From NCBI RefSeq assembly GCF_001949145.1, contig NW_019091561.1, forward strand, positions 277,490 to 290,612: DNA of 13,123 bases, written 5' to 3'. A program made the translations under genes and the position numbers. The DNA is from Acanthaster planci (Eukaryota > Echinodermata > Asteroidea > Valvatida > Acanthasteridae). The notes beneath the pieces are model-generated. The model ran no database searches, was not told where the DNA came from, and was given only the letters and a program-made list of their open reading frames with translations. The stretch's first letter is position 1. The number at the start of each line of letters is the position of its first letter. Of this stretch, positions 1-8,175 are shown piece after piece.

Positions 1-1334
1 GCAAGCGAGTTTCCCCTAGTGTCTAAAGTTCTCTTAGGTGTGTCATTTTTCCAGGCTACATATGCATTGCTTCACTAGCCCCTAGTTGTGTAAAATTCGA
101 AAATGATCCTGACTGGCTATTCAGGATGAAAATACATAAACATAAAGTTAATAATAGGCTTATTTTGAAAGTTACACGCTCATGCCCCTGTATTCTCCTG
201 CACGTCATGCACGTGTAAATCTGCACTGCACATAAACACACTGAGTAAAGGCCTAATTTAAATATTCCAAATTGTAGGATATTTGAATTATACAAAACTA
301 GGGATTAGATTGTACAAGGCATGGTGGGAACCAACATGGCGCAGCAAGATTGTAACCATGGGAATGAGGTTGTCCTCCATGTGGCATGTATTTTGCTTTT
401 TAATGTTGTTGCTTGGCAATCATGGGCCGCGTAGTGGTTCTGCGATGTGAAACCTTAAACTCTATAATTAGTTGACTACATGTACATTGTCACTGCATTG
501 CAGGCAATGAATCAATACAACTTTCAAGGTCCGGTTAGAAGGTTACCGTTGTACTCCTTGCTGCTGGCGCAAGGAGTACTATGTCATGTGCTATGACTAG
601 TGTGAAAGTCGAGACTGATTAGCAGCTGAAGGCGCATTCACGTAAGTCTTCCTTCCTGCACAAATTGTGTTATGGAGAAACACGATTTTCCTTTTAATTT
701 ATTAATTCATCTTATAATGCTTCATACTAGTTGGAAAATGGCACAGTTAATCGATAAGCTGGTCTCAGCAAAGTTTGTAGTAAACACCCCAGCTACTTGC
801 GTGCGAGAAAGGAGCATGTCATAAGGTTATGTCTCACCAAGAGTATGTCATGTAAGTGCATATTCTCATGGGAGGTTGTTCCAGTTCTGCCACTCACATT
901 ATGAATAATTCAGTCATTGGGCGGTAAGTATTTAATTCTATAATGGCCAATTTCGTACTATAAATGAGAGCTGACTGCATATTATAGGCTTACGGAGTGT
1001 TTTCATTGTGTTATCGGCACTTAACAGCTAGCTTAGTAATTCAGATTACAGGGCCAGTGATTGCAGAGAGTGCCACTCTTTCGTACATGTACTAAATGAA
1101 TTTGCCCATAAATATGTACACGTATGTTTCTGGTTGCGCAGCAACTGCTGTAAAAAAATAAGTGTGTAGCAAATGGTTTAAAATGCATCTTGAACTGTGA
1201 TGCGATACCGGGAAAATGCTCTGCCCCCCCCCATCTTCCTGTTTAACCACAAAATATAGAGTAAAGCACGGTCAAATATAATAAATGTCAAACTTTTTAC
1301 TTACACATACTAATTCCTGACTTGCTGGTCAAAT
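1..1334. other. AT-rich stretch without a recognised gene
   Basis: No open frame here has a recognisable domain or convincing exon borders. A minus-strand open frame at 56-295 is cysteine- and leucine-rich but has no splice or start context that I trust. Two short plus-strand frames start at 321 (37 codons) and 358 (30 codons); they are discussed under findings. GTAAGT donor-like words occur on the plus strand near 644 and 924, but I found no exon that ends at them. A run of nine C sits at 1224-1232. This is best read as intergenic or intronic sequence. Confidence 0.5.
551..579. repeat. Perfect 11-bp stem-loop
   Basis: The arms are GTACTCCTTGC (551-561) and GCAAGGAGTAC (569-579), a perfect inverted repeat around a 7-base spacer. 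It is not inside any feature I recognise. It could be the end of a small degraded element, a structured RNA segment, or chance. Confidence 0.6.
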
Positions 1335-1444
1335 TTATGACAGATGTAAATGTACATTGCTATTGGTAGAACTCCTATGCAGCCGGTCATTATAATGATT
1401 TAGGTCATGCTCAGCAGTGACCATATGAATCACAGTTAAAATAG
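1335..1444 (-). CDS. Weak candidate for the following (possibly terminal) exon of the minus-strand gene
   Basis: On the minus strand a pyrimidine-rich tract ending TTCTCTTCTTAG (AG at 1446-1445) would make a good 3' splice site 151 bases after the donor of the 1596-1934 exon. If joined in the phase that exon demands (one base carried over), the frame stays open for 36 codons and ends at TAA (1337-1335). The predicted peptide is histidine- and asparagine-rich with no known motif. An open run this short is not significant by itself, and I see no clear AATAAA just downstream on this strand. It is listed only because acceptor, distance and phase agree. Confidence 0.2.
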
Positions 1445-1595
1445 CTAAGAAGAGAAATCATACATTTTGTAATACATACCCATTAATCTGAATTTGTGAC
1501 TTACTTTTATTTTGAAATTGCAAAACTGGCCAAACTGACCTAGTTCTCTGTTCCAAAATCCATCAATATGGAACACATATTGTATAATCACTTAC

Positions 1596-1934
1596 CTTCT
1601 GATGATTCCTTCTTGTTATCTTTTGCATTATTTTTGTCATTTCCATCAGTCTGTACTTTTTTAGTTGCTCCAAATTCCTGTCCTGATGTCTTCCCAATGA
1701 CAGGTCTAGATGTTGTTTGATCAACATTCTCCTCAGCAGCATGGATTTGTTGGCCACCATATTTTTCAAAGTTGTGGTCGTTATCATTGATGTTGGCACC
1801 ATAAAAATCAGGCTTGTAGTTTCCATTTCCAATGTTGTATTCATAAAAGTCAGGACTAGGATCATTGTGGCCAGGTTCCATCTTGCGTGTACCTGTACTC
1901 ATGCTGGGTGGGTTTTTGGGAGGGATGTCTGCAC
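1596..1934 (-). CDS. Internal coding exon, hydrophilic low-complexity protein, function unknown
   Basis: On the minus strand the segment is preceded by a long pyrimidine tract ending in CAG (AG at 1936-1935) and followed by a consensus donor, AAG then GTAAGTG, starting at 1595. The 339 bases are exactly 113 codons with no stop, and both borders fall after the first base of a codon, so this is a symmetrical phase 1-1 exon. The peptide is rich in N, D, G, K, E and P and has no hydrophobic core, so it is probably disordered. A short internal repeat is visible: SPDFYEYNIGNGN followed by KPDFYGANINDND (codons roughly 26-52). There is no signal peptide, cysteine pattern or catalytic motif, and I do not recognise the family. 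The open frame continues in both directions into intron sequence, which is why a naive start at 1944 is not a true start. Neighbouring exons must lie at higher coordinates (5') and lower coordinates (3'); only a weak 3' candidate (1335-1444) was found. Confidence 0.6.
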
Positions 1935-2149
1935 CTGTATGCATGTATGAAAGAAAAAAAAGAATGCATTTTCAAGAAAGGACAAAATATCCAGCTCACT
2001 ACTTCATGTGCATCTAAATTCTTTACTGCAAAAATTGCGTAAAATTGTTAAAAGACATCCATGCAAATCACACTTAACTATGTGCAAGCTTTGCCACAAT
2101 TTGTACAAGCAGAAAGCAGAGAAAAATTGGTAGATACCCGACTACATTA

Positions 2150-2680
2150 GGCCCAAAAAACAAAGTCTCCCGTTTCTGGTCAGCGCGTGTGTTGCTGTAG
2201 ACCTTTGTGTCGGCAAAATAACAGTTTTTGTATTTGGTATAAAACGATGTCTAAAAGCTGCCAAACTTGTTTAACTGACTGGAACCCTGTTATCATAAAA
2301 TGTTAACATGTTTTTGATGGGGTATGGTTGAGTAATATGTACAGTAAAGAAGTCCCTCTATAGTTGCTCATAAATTTAGTTGGGCACTCTTTTTCAGATG
2401 ATGTCATTTCTATATTACACGTTTACATCTGGGAACAAAACAAATGAGGTGGTCTTTATGTCCTGTGTACCTGTACAAGCTGAAAATGCTTTCAACACCA
2501 TGAAGTGCTGGGGCCAGTCTATTTTAGTGTAAGTTGTGGCCGGCATTACATGTACATGCAGTCGTGATGGACATCGCATGTTAACATATATCATTTCCAG
2601 AAAAAAAAAGTGATAAAAAAAAAAAAGCCGCACCACTTTTGGTGCCAGCTTCTGACCAGAAATGGGAGACTTTTTTGGCC
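2150..2680. mobile_element. Non-autonomous PIF/Harbinger-like MITE with TTA target duplication
   Basis: The two ends are inverted copies. The left end begins GGCCCAAAAAACAAAGTCTC; the right end, read on the minus strand, begins GGCCAAAAAAGTCTCCC. Both continue into TTTCTGGTCAG, giving about 35 bases of terminal repeat with one short indel and one mismatch. TTA directly flanks both sides (2147-2149 and 2681-2683). A 3-bp TTA/TAA duplication with GG-starting termini is the known signature of PIF/Harbinger (Tourist-like) elements. The 531-bp interior has no transposase and only chance open frames. Near its right end are A-rich runs (2600-2628) and a small hairpin (GCACCA/TGGTGC). If the minus-strand gene at 1596-1934 extends to higher coordinates, this element lies in its intron. 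An alternative is a different superfamily with a coincidental TTA. Confidence 0.6.
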
Positions 2681-2744
2681 TTATGGATGTATGATAAATA
2701 GCACTCTAAAGATCCCACCTCCACCACATCATTCCATCCATCTC

Positions 2745-2945
2745 ACATTTTGCCCCCATCCTATCATCTCATCAATCTCTTACTCTGCCCCCACTCATCA
2801 TCCGAATCCATCACCTACATGTACTCTGACCCCCGTACCATCATCTCATCAATCTTCTTTTCTGCCCCCCCCTCCATCCCATCCCAATCCATCTCCTACT
2901 CTTCCCCCTAACCCAATCATCCCAATGTGTCTTCCATCCCAACCC
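2745..2945. repeat. Pyrimidine-rich degenerate minisatellite, about 35-41 bp period, five units
   Basis: The plus strand is nearly free of G and repeats a unit starting with a TGCCCCC-like block, followed by CATCATCTCATCAATC or CCCAATCCATC-type sequence. Unit starts are near 2751, 2786, 2827, 2863 and 2902. The long open frame across it (2610-2996) is proline/serine-rich only because of this composition, and I do not count it as a gene. The purine/pyrimidine asymmetry could favour triplex DNA (inference). Confidence 0.7.
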
Positions 2946-3175
2946 ATGGGAGTGTGCAGTATTTTCATATACATGTATGTATGTACGTATATATAACACA
3001 ATTAAAAACTTAAATGTCTGGGGCCCAATTTTTTCATTGAATATTTACAAAACAACTCTTCATAGGCAATGATCCCACATGCAGTTCTGAAACTGATAAA
3101 ACTCAACTTTGAAACAAACAAGCACAAATGACAAACACCCAATACCCACAAGCAAAACTTTACATTTACATTACA

Positions 3176-3193
3176 GCTGGCTGGCCAGCCAGC
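3176..3193. repeat. Perfect 18-bp GC-rich palindrome
   Basis: GCTGGCTGGCCAGCCAGC is identical to its own reverse complement and stands out in AT-rich DNA. On its left is TTACATTTACATTACAG and on its right, at 3225-3241, the near copy TTACATTTACTTTACAG, so the palindrome sits between two imperfect direct repeats about 66 bp apart. No function is assigned. Confidence 0.6.
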
Positions 3194-3716
3194 CCACCAG
3201 ACAGGACACAAAAAAAAACAATATTACATTTACTTTACAGTTCGTCAAAAAGAGAGGGTGCTTTGTTTCCCAGCAATATCATGGGAAAATATGCAAACTG
3301 ATGTTTTCACTTAAGCTCTACAGTATGTCAAGTATGTACATGTTTAAACTAAATTTCATTTGGTATGTGTACAGACCTGTAGAAATAATATTAAGTTATT
3401 TTCAGCATTTTTAAAACATTGCAACATAATACATGGCATATTAACCGCTATCCTTTCCTTATCTTGCACTTAGCATCTCTATCATGAGTATTTATAATGC
3501 AACAGACTTCAATGCAATGGTAAGCAAAACTTCATTTGGTGACGGACAACACGTCACATTCCATGAGAGTTATCTTATACATGAAGAAGCATCCACTTTG
3601 ATTGACTCAGATTTACTTTAGAATGGAACTGCTGTTTTTGCAGTGTTGCAGTGAATTATAAAAAGATAAGATAAAAGATAAGATTTGCCTTTATGTTAGT
3701 GTCTTACTGGAGCAAC

Positions 3717-3802
3717 ATTTCACCTCCAATTTCAAGGTGAAATTTAATCAAATTCCTAATATTCTGATTCATAGCTGTCAATTTCATTTACCCAATGAAA
3801 TT
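3717..3802. repeat. Two adjacent hairpins sharing ATTTCA/TGAAAT arms
   Basis: Hairpin 1 has arms ATTTCACCT (3717-3725) and AGGTGAAAT (3735-3743) with a 9-base loop. Hairpin 2 has arms AATTTCATT (3780-3788) and AATGAAATT (3794-3802) with a 5-base loop. Both arm pairs are perfect. They may be traces of one degraded repeat. Confidence 0.45.
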
Positions 3803-4275
3803 TGATTTTGACCCGATTTTCCAATTTGTTCAAGAGTGCAAAATGAAACCTTTTAAAATATGCCCACAAATATTTTTTTTTACAATTTTTAAGTTGGGTA
3901 TGTGAGTGGAGACATTAATGATTTCTAAGATTTTATAAATTTTAAAGAACTTTTGACATATTTTTGTGGCATTTTCTGAGATTTTTTTTCAAGAGTATCA
4001 GGTCAGTCAGCTGAATTCTTGCCCAATTTCTGGGCACCGATGTGTTTAAGTTTTGGACAAAATTCCATGACAATGAAAGTGTTCACAAAAGTGCAAAAGC
4101 CTGTATCATAAAGGCAATACAGTATCAGTATTCAGCCAGGAGCATTTCAACAGTTTTTCAAGTTGTTCAACAAGAACACCAAATGAACGTTACAGTGTGT
4201 CACGTACTACTTTATATGTACTAGCGATGAATTACGCGACACTGTCAGCACTGCAGTAAGGCTTACACACCGACT

Positions 4276-4869
4276 TTAACCACTTCTTGCTGGGGCACTT
4301 ATCAATGTTGATGATAATGGGCTAGGATATTTATCATTTTTTCTGTTTTCAAAATTCTTTAAAAATTCCTATCTTCATTTACCGGACACTTATAAACACG
4401 TGAAGGACTGTCTGGTGGCTCCTCTAGCCTGACAGACAAAATCTATTGACGCCTGAGTATTTCAGCCAGGCCTGCAGCCTTGTAGAAAGAGCCCAGATTG
4501 TGCGGTGTTATATAACTTTCTTTTGTCACGAACCTGGCTCAGTGCGTTGCTGACTTCTTTTCAATAGGGGCCAGATTAGCATGCAGAGGTGATTTGTTGC
4601 TCATCGCTGTGATGGTAGAGCGCTTTTGTCCCCGGTGGTAGCCCGCTCACTCTAAATGCCCCAAACCGTGGTATACTGTTTCAAAACAAGGCTGGATTAT
4701 CTCCACTTTTGAGAGTGAAAAATTGTTGGTAATGCCCAGCAGCCTGGTCTTTTGTTCCACGTACGGTCTTTTTTACAAGGCCCATTCCCTTTGTCCGAGT
4801 TTGGAGACCCCGTCCACGCATATAAAGCATATGTGTTTGGATCCGGAATCCCCGGCAGGGAGTGGTTAA
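4276..4869. mobile_element. piggyBac-like MITE, copy 1 (complete ends)
   Basis: TTAA flanks both ends (4276-4279 and 4866-4869). The inner termini are inverted repeats: CCACTTCTTGCTGGGG on the left, CCACTCCCTGCCGGGG on the right when read on the minus strand (13 of 16 bases). TTAA target sites with CC-starting termini are diagnostic of the piggyBac superfamily. The interior of about 590 bp has no transposase; open frames crossing it (4681-5007, 4697-4930, 4752-4934) are chance. The right 370 bp is repeated in inverted form at 5000-5340. Termini match the start of the piggyBac element at 10992, so it is probably a non-autonomous relative mobilised by that family. Confidence 0.75.
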
Positions 4870-4999
4870 ATCTTGATTTGCAGATTTTTGCCTGGTGTGG
4901 TTTATACTCGGAATGGCTTGTATTTCCCAAATGACAATACTAAATTTGGACACGTACATGTACTTTGAACAAAAGCACATCTTGATATATTGGGTGCAA

Positions 5000-5340
5000 T
5001 TAACCACTTGCTGCCAGGGAGCCCGGTTTTGGATACGTTTTCTTTATATGCAAAAGAAATCGGACAAAAGAGCTGGGTCTTATAACAAAAGACCTTACTC
5101 GAAACAAAAGACCGAGCTGCTGGGAATTGCCAACATTTTTCAGTTGTCAATAGAGGAGGAAATCCATCATTGTTTTGAAAGATAATACCACTGTTTGTGG
5201 CATTCAGCGCGAGCAGATTACCACCAGGGACAAAAGTGCTCCAGTGATGAGCGATACAATACCATTACACGCGAATCTAGACCCTATTTAAAAGATGCCA
5301 GCAGTATCAGGAACAAAAGAAAACTAGATAGAAGTGTTTG
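5000..5340. mobile_element. piggyBac-like MITE, copy 2, inverted and truncated
   Basis: It begins at TTAA (5000-5003) followed by CCACTTGCTGCCAGGG. Read forwards, it aligns with the reverse complement of copy 1 from 4869 down to about 4501. Shared landmarks include TCGGTCTTTTG/TGGTCTTTTG, CATATAAAG, CCCAGCAG and TACCACC-GGGACAAAAG. I judge the identity to be around 70%. Past about 5340 I can no longer follow the alignment, and no TTAA end matching copy 1's left terminus appears, so the distal end is lost or too diverged. A spacer of 130 bases separates the two copies. The open frames 4895-5185, 4902-5150 and 5195-5392 overlap it and are not genes. Confidence 0.7.
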
Positions 5341-5900
5341 TAAACAAGTAAAAACACAGACCTGTTTCGGGACTGTTTCACCAACAAAATGAGTATTCAC
5401 AATTGTGATGAATAAACCTGGCATCAAGAAACTACATGTATGAGCGAGTAAAACTGAACAATTTACTATTCAGACGTCACATAGCCTGAAAGAGTTACTT
5501 GGTAATTTACAATGAATTTCAACCCATGCAGTTGGATGTCCACTTCAGAAGATAATCTAACATGACTTATCAAGTGATGTCATTCTGACATTTGAGAGTT
5601 TGCCTTGTACTTTGTGGAGTTCCCAAGACTTGCTTGAAAATTATAGTATTTACTTAGAGACTTCTTAGACTGATGATGTCATCACAAGTGGATGTGATAC
5701 CAGTTACAAAAATTGAATTTTTAAATGAGGGTTTTCGTGGACAAACACAGTTGCTTTGGCCCTGTTTCATTAATCTAAAACCAGAGACGAAATTCTTGAC
5801 AAAGCACTCACAAGATTTAATGACAAGGGCACACAGGCGATACAGAAAACCCACTGGCCAGTGGAATACTTAAACTCCATGTCACATCGATGTGTGTCAG
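5341..5900. other. Stretch without a recognised gene
   Basis: There is no domain-bearing open frame. Two 66-codon frames on opposite strands (5654-5854 and 5673-5873) overlap one another and are not convincing. TGATGATGTCATCA (near 5673) resembles the TGATGACGTCATTA words of the repeats that start at 5901, so this may be a decayed flank of that array. Confidence 0.4.
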
Positions 5901-6160
5901 GAGATATAGCATATTAAATAGTGCCCCGTCATTATAACATGAGGTCCTTTTTGTCTATAACACCTCCCTTTCTAAATACTTGCCAAGTTTCAACCAAATC
6001 GGGCATGCACTTTAGGAGATATAGTGCTTTAAAAGATGCACCTTTAATGTTATGTGACTCGTTTGCTGATGATATTGTTATCACCTGAGGTCAATCTCTG
6101 TTTATAAACTTTCCCTTCCTAACTATCTGCAAGGTTTCAACCCAGTCAGACATGTACTAC
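5901..6160. repeat. Two units of the 145-bp repeat family (block 1)
   Basis: Units begin at GAGATATAG near 5901 and 6016. Each carries the order: GAGATATAGTGCTTTAAA, then GCACCTTTAATG, a gap with TGATGAT-like sequence, GAGGTCAAT or GAGGTCCTT, TCTATAACAC, CCCTTTCTA, AGTTTCAACC, and CATGTACTT at the end. The first unit is shortened (115 bp). The array breaks off after CATGTACTAC and unrelated sequence follows. The same family resumes at 7478. Confidence 0.75.
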
Positions 6161-6694
6161 ACAAAAAACAACACAAAACATTACTGTTATTGCAGAAAGA
6201 GCACAGATGCAATCTGCTCTCAGCACCATCTGCTCGGCATTTTGGAAGGTCCTGAGTATATGCCTATGCACTGTGCGCTGCCGGCCACACGTTACAGGCA
6301 GATATTGAGCATCCAAGCAAGTTAACAGTGTCCAATCCACAGTACGCAAGAGGGATTTTTGAGTTCGCAAATATTGTAAGGGGTTTTTCGTCGTCGGTGC
6401 TTCGTCTGAGTGAAGAAGTACACCACTAATGCATTTCATGCAGTTGACTTCAATGTTTAAGCTATCATCTAATGAACAATTCATGCTTAAATCTGTTAGT
6501 TGCTTTTTTACAGAATGAAGAATGAAAGAACTTTTTATCATAACTTTCGATCTGATAACATCATTGGCCCCAAATTTCACGTATGTGTTAACTAAGTTAA
6601 GATCATTGTCTACATAAATTTTTGGACAAACTTCCCCGCAGACATTTATTCTAAATTTATTTTTCAGAATTTTTAGCCTGTCCCTAGAGGATGC
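6146..6694 (-). CDS. 182-codon open frame inside the repeat region, unrecognised
   Basis: After a TGA at 6697-6695 the minus strand is open to the stop at 6148-6146. That is the longest non-transposase open run in the window and is unusual for DNA this AT-rich. The first part (about 100 residues) is mixed polar/hydrophobic with segments such as KFRINVCGEVCPKIYVDNDL; the end is hydrophobic and cysteine/valine-rich (CVVFCVVHV). The last residues overlap the end of the 145-bp repeat unit and are probably not real coding sequence. There is no good ATG near the start; the first ATG in frame lies well inside. A weak AG acceptor (CCTCTAG near 6685) precedes it. It could be a remnant of a transposon ORF, one exon, or chance. 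I do not recognise a family. Confidence 0.2.
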   Translation of the reverse strand, partial: ASSRDRLKILKNKFRINVCGEVCPKIYVDNDLNLVNTYVKFGANDVIRSKVMIKSSFILHSVKKQLTDLSMNCSLDDSLNIEVNCMKCISGVLLHSDEAPTTKNPLQYLRTQKSLLRTVDWTLLTCLDAQYLPVTCGRQRTVHRHILRTFQNAEQMVLRADCICALSAITVMFCVVFCVVHV

Positions 6695-6947
6695 TCAACA
6701 ATTACATGACGTCATCAGTAGATGATTGGAAGAATATTGTACCCCAACGGACCAACACCGTTGAAAACAACTTGATACCTTTTACCACTTTTAAATAATA
6801 AGTCCACTTCTGGTAGCAACCGGAAGGAGGGGTCATGTGATTGACCCACAAGAGATGAATTAAAGACCCAATTTTACTCTGGCACTTGCCACAAAAGAAT
6901 GCTACGGGAGGCACCAGTTGATTTTATATGGATTTTTACAACATTAA

Positions 6948-7112
6948 CACAATATTTATTTAAATATTCAAAATTTAACAATAAATCACTTGGTGACATC
7001 ATCATGACGTAATGATTTTAGTATTATCTTTGCTTCTAAGTCTTTTTTTGTGTAACTGAAGATCACCAAACTTGGGCCTTGTAAAGGTGTACAAAGTGAA
7101 TGAGCTAATATA
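6948..7112. repeat. Partial copy of the 570-bp repeat unit
   Basis: AAATATTCAAAATTTAACAA, then GGTGACATCATCATGACGTA near 6992, followed about 90 bases on by GTGTACAAAGTGAATGAGCT. This is the same order as in the unit that starts at 8176 (AATATTCAAAAATCAA, GCGACATCATCATGACGTCA, ATGTACAAAATCAACGGGCT). The rest of the unit is absent. Confidence 0.6.
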
Positions 7113-7477
7113 AATATTAAAAAATCAATAAAAAACCACATCGTGCACATCTATGAACCAAGGTCCTTCACTGATGTAAGTTTGATGAAGATCCGAAGTT
7201 GCAAAAGGACCAAAGTCGATGGTGGAAGAAACGTAGACAAAACAAAAGAGCTTTTGGTCAGAAGAGGAAGAAGAACGAAGAAAGCTAGAGGTTTTGTCTG
7301 TCTCGAGGACAGAGCAAAGGGCTTTTTCGCATTTTCTTTTTACTTAAGAAAAGGGCATTCTTTCATTTGAGACATCACCACATAAGGATTTCTCTTATTC
7401 ACACATCTATCCAAGAGTTCCCAAAGTCTCCAATGACGTTTTGGGTGACCTCATTATAACAAATATTTGGACATTAG
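7113..7477. other. Purine-rich segment with a hairpin between repeat blocks
   Basis: The plus strand from about 7195 to 7300 is rich in A and G (GAAGAGGAAGAAGAACGAAG and similar). It is followed by a stem-loop, TTTGTCTGTC / GACAGAGCAAA around TCGAG (near 7294-7320), with one bulged base. The 75-codon open frame through it is lysine/arginine-rich because of the composition and I do not treat it as a gene. In many invertebrate repeats a purine-rich tail plus a short hairpin marks the edge of an element; that reading is inference. Confidence 0.4.
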
Positions 7478-8090
7478 GAGATACAACGAATTAAACTTTG
7501 CACCCTTTACATCATGTCACCTTGTCTATAACACTTCCCATTCTACCAAATTTCAGCCCAATCAGACATAGAGTTCATGAGATATAGGGCTGTAAAGAAT
7601 GTACCTTTAATGACACGTGACTAGTCACATAAAGTCCTTACCACATCAGGTCAATGTTTGTCTAAAACTCTTCCTTTTCAAGAGACCAGCAAGGTTTGAA
7701 CCTAATCAAATATGTACTTCACGAGATACAGTGCTTTGAAGAGTGCACCTTTAATGTCACGTGACTTGTCTTCTGATGACATCATTATCACATCAGGTCA
7801 CTATTCGTCCGAAGCCCTCCCCTTTCAACAAGTACTTTTCAAGATATATTGCTTGAAGGAGTACACGTTTAATGTCACATGACCGGTTACATGATGACGT
7901 CATTATCACATGTGGTCAATTTTTGTCCATTGCACTTCGCATTCTAGATACCTGCACGGTTTTAACCAAATCGGACATGTCCTTCAGGAGATATAAGGCT
8001 TTAAAGTTTGCTCCTTTAATGTTATGTCAGCCGACACCGTATGACGTCATTATGACGATGTTGTTCTTGGACCCTCTCTAGCTGGGGGAT
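7478..8090. repeat. Five tandem units of the 145-bp repeat family (block 2)
   Basis: Unit starts (GAGATA-like) fall near 7478, 7579, 7723, 7841 and 7988, giving steps of 101, 144, 118 and 147 bp. The full unit is therefore about 145 bp, and the short steps are internal deletions. Each unit has the core CCTTTAATGTCACGTGAC or a variant, usually followed by GATGACGTCATTATCACATC, GGTCAAT, CACTTCCCATTCTA-like and TTCAACCAAATCGGACATG-like sequence. The fifth unit runs into TTCTTGGACCCTCTCTAGCT, which matches the interior of the 570-bp unit, linking the two families. The open frame 7872-8081 is only repeat sequence. Confidence 0.8.
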
Positions 8091-8175
8091 CTAAAGAGAG
8101 CACACCTAATACACAGTCAATCAGATCAAGAAAATTGCCAAAAACTGGCTGTGGAACAAAAAAAATCTTTAGAAC

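Larger units (their letters stand above)
2946..4275. other. Non-coding AT-rich stretch with small palindromes
   Basis: No gene is recognised. Open frames of 60-101 codons on either strand have no domains, splice borders or Kozak context. Visible items are a TATGTATGTACGTATATATA run near 2975-2996, an 18-bp palindrome at 3176-3193, three GATAAG/GATAAA-type words at 3664-3684, and two hairpins at 3717-3802. Confidence 0.5.

Noticed and set aside
1387-1398. TCATTATAATGA palindrome with nearby AGGTCA half-sites
   Set aside because: A 12-base AT-rich palindrome is expected by chance in this composition, and the half-site spacing does not match a standard nuclear-receptor arrangement.
2610-2996. 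128-codon plus-strand open frame, proline/serine/threonine-rich
   Set aside because: It is explained by the pyrimidine-rich minisatellite, which lacks stop codons because it lacks G and TAA/TGA combinations in that frame; no start or splice context supports it.
4608-4660. tRNA-like A-box (TGGTAGAGCGC) inside MITE copy 1
   Set aside because: No B-box at the right distance, no cloverleaf, and the second MITE copy does not keep the word; probably coincidence.
4870-4999. Direct repeat ATCTTGAT at both ends of the spacer between the two MITEs
   Set aside because: Only 8 bases, and the MITEs use TTAA as target site; it does not mark a separate insertion convincingly.
4681-5185. Several overlapping open frames of 60-108 codons on both strands
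   Set aside because: They lie across the two MITE copies and their spacer; the sequence is explained by the elements, and the frames do not match any transposase.
7143-7370. 75-codon lysine/arginine-rich frame
   Set aside because: The basic composition simply reflects the purine-rich tract; it crosses a hairpin and has no family resemblance.
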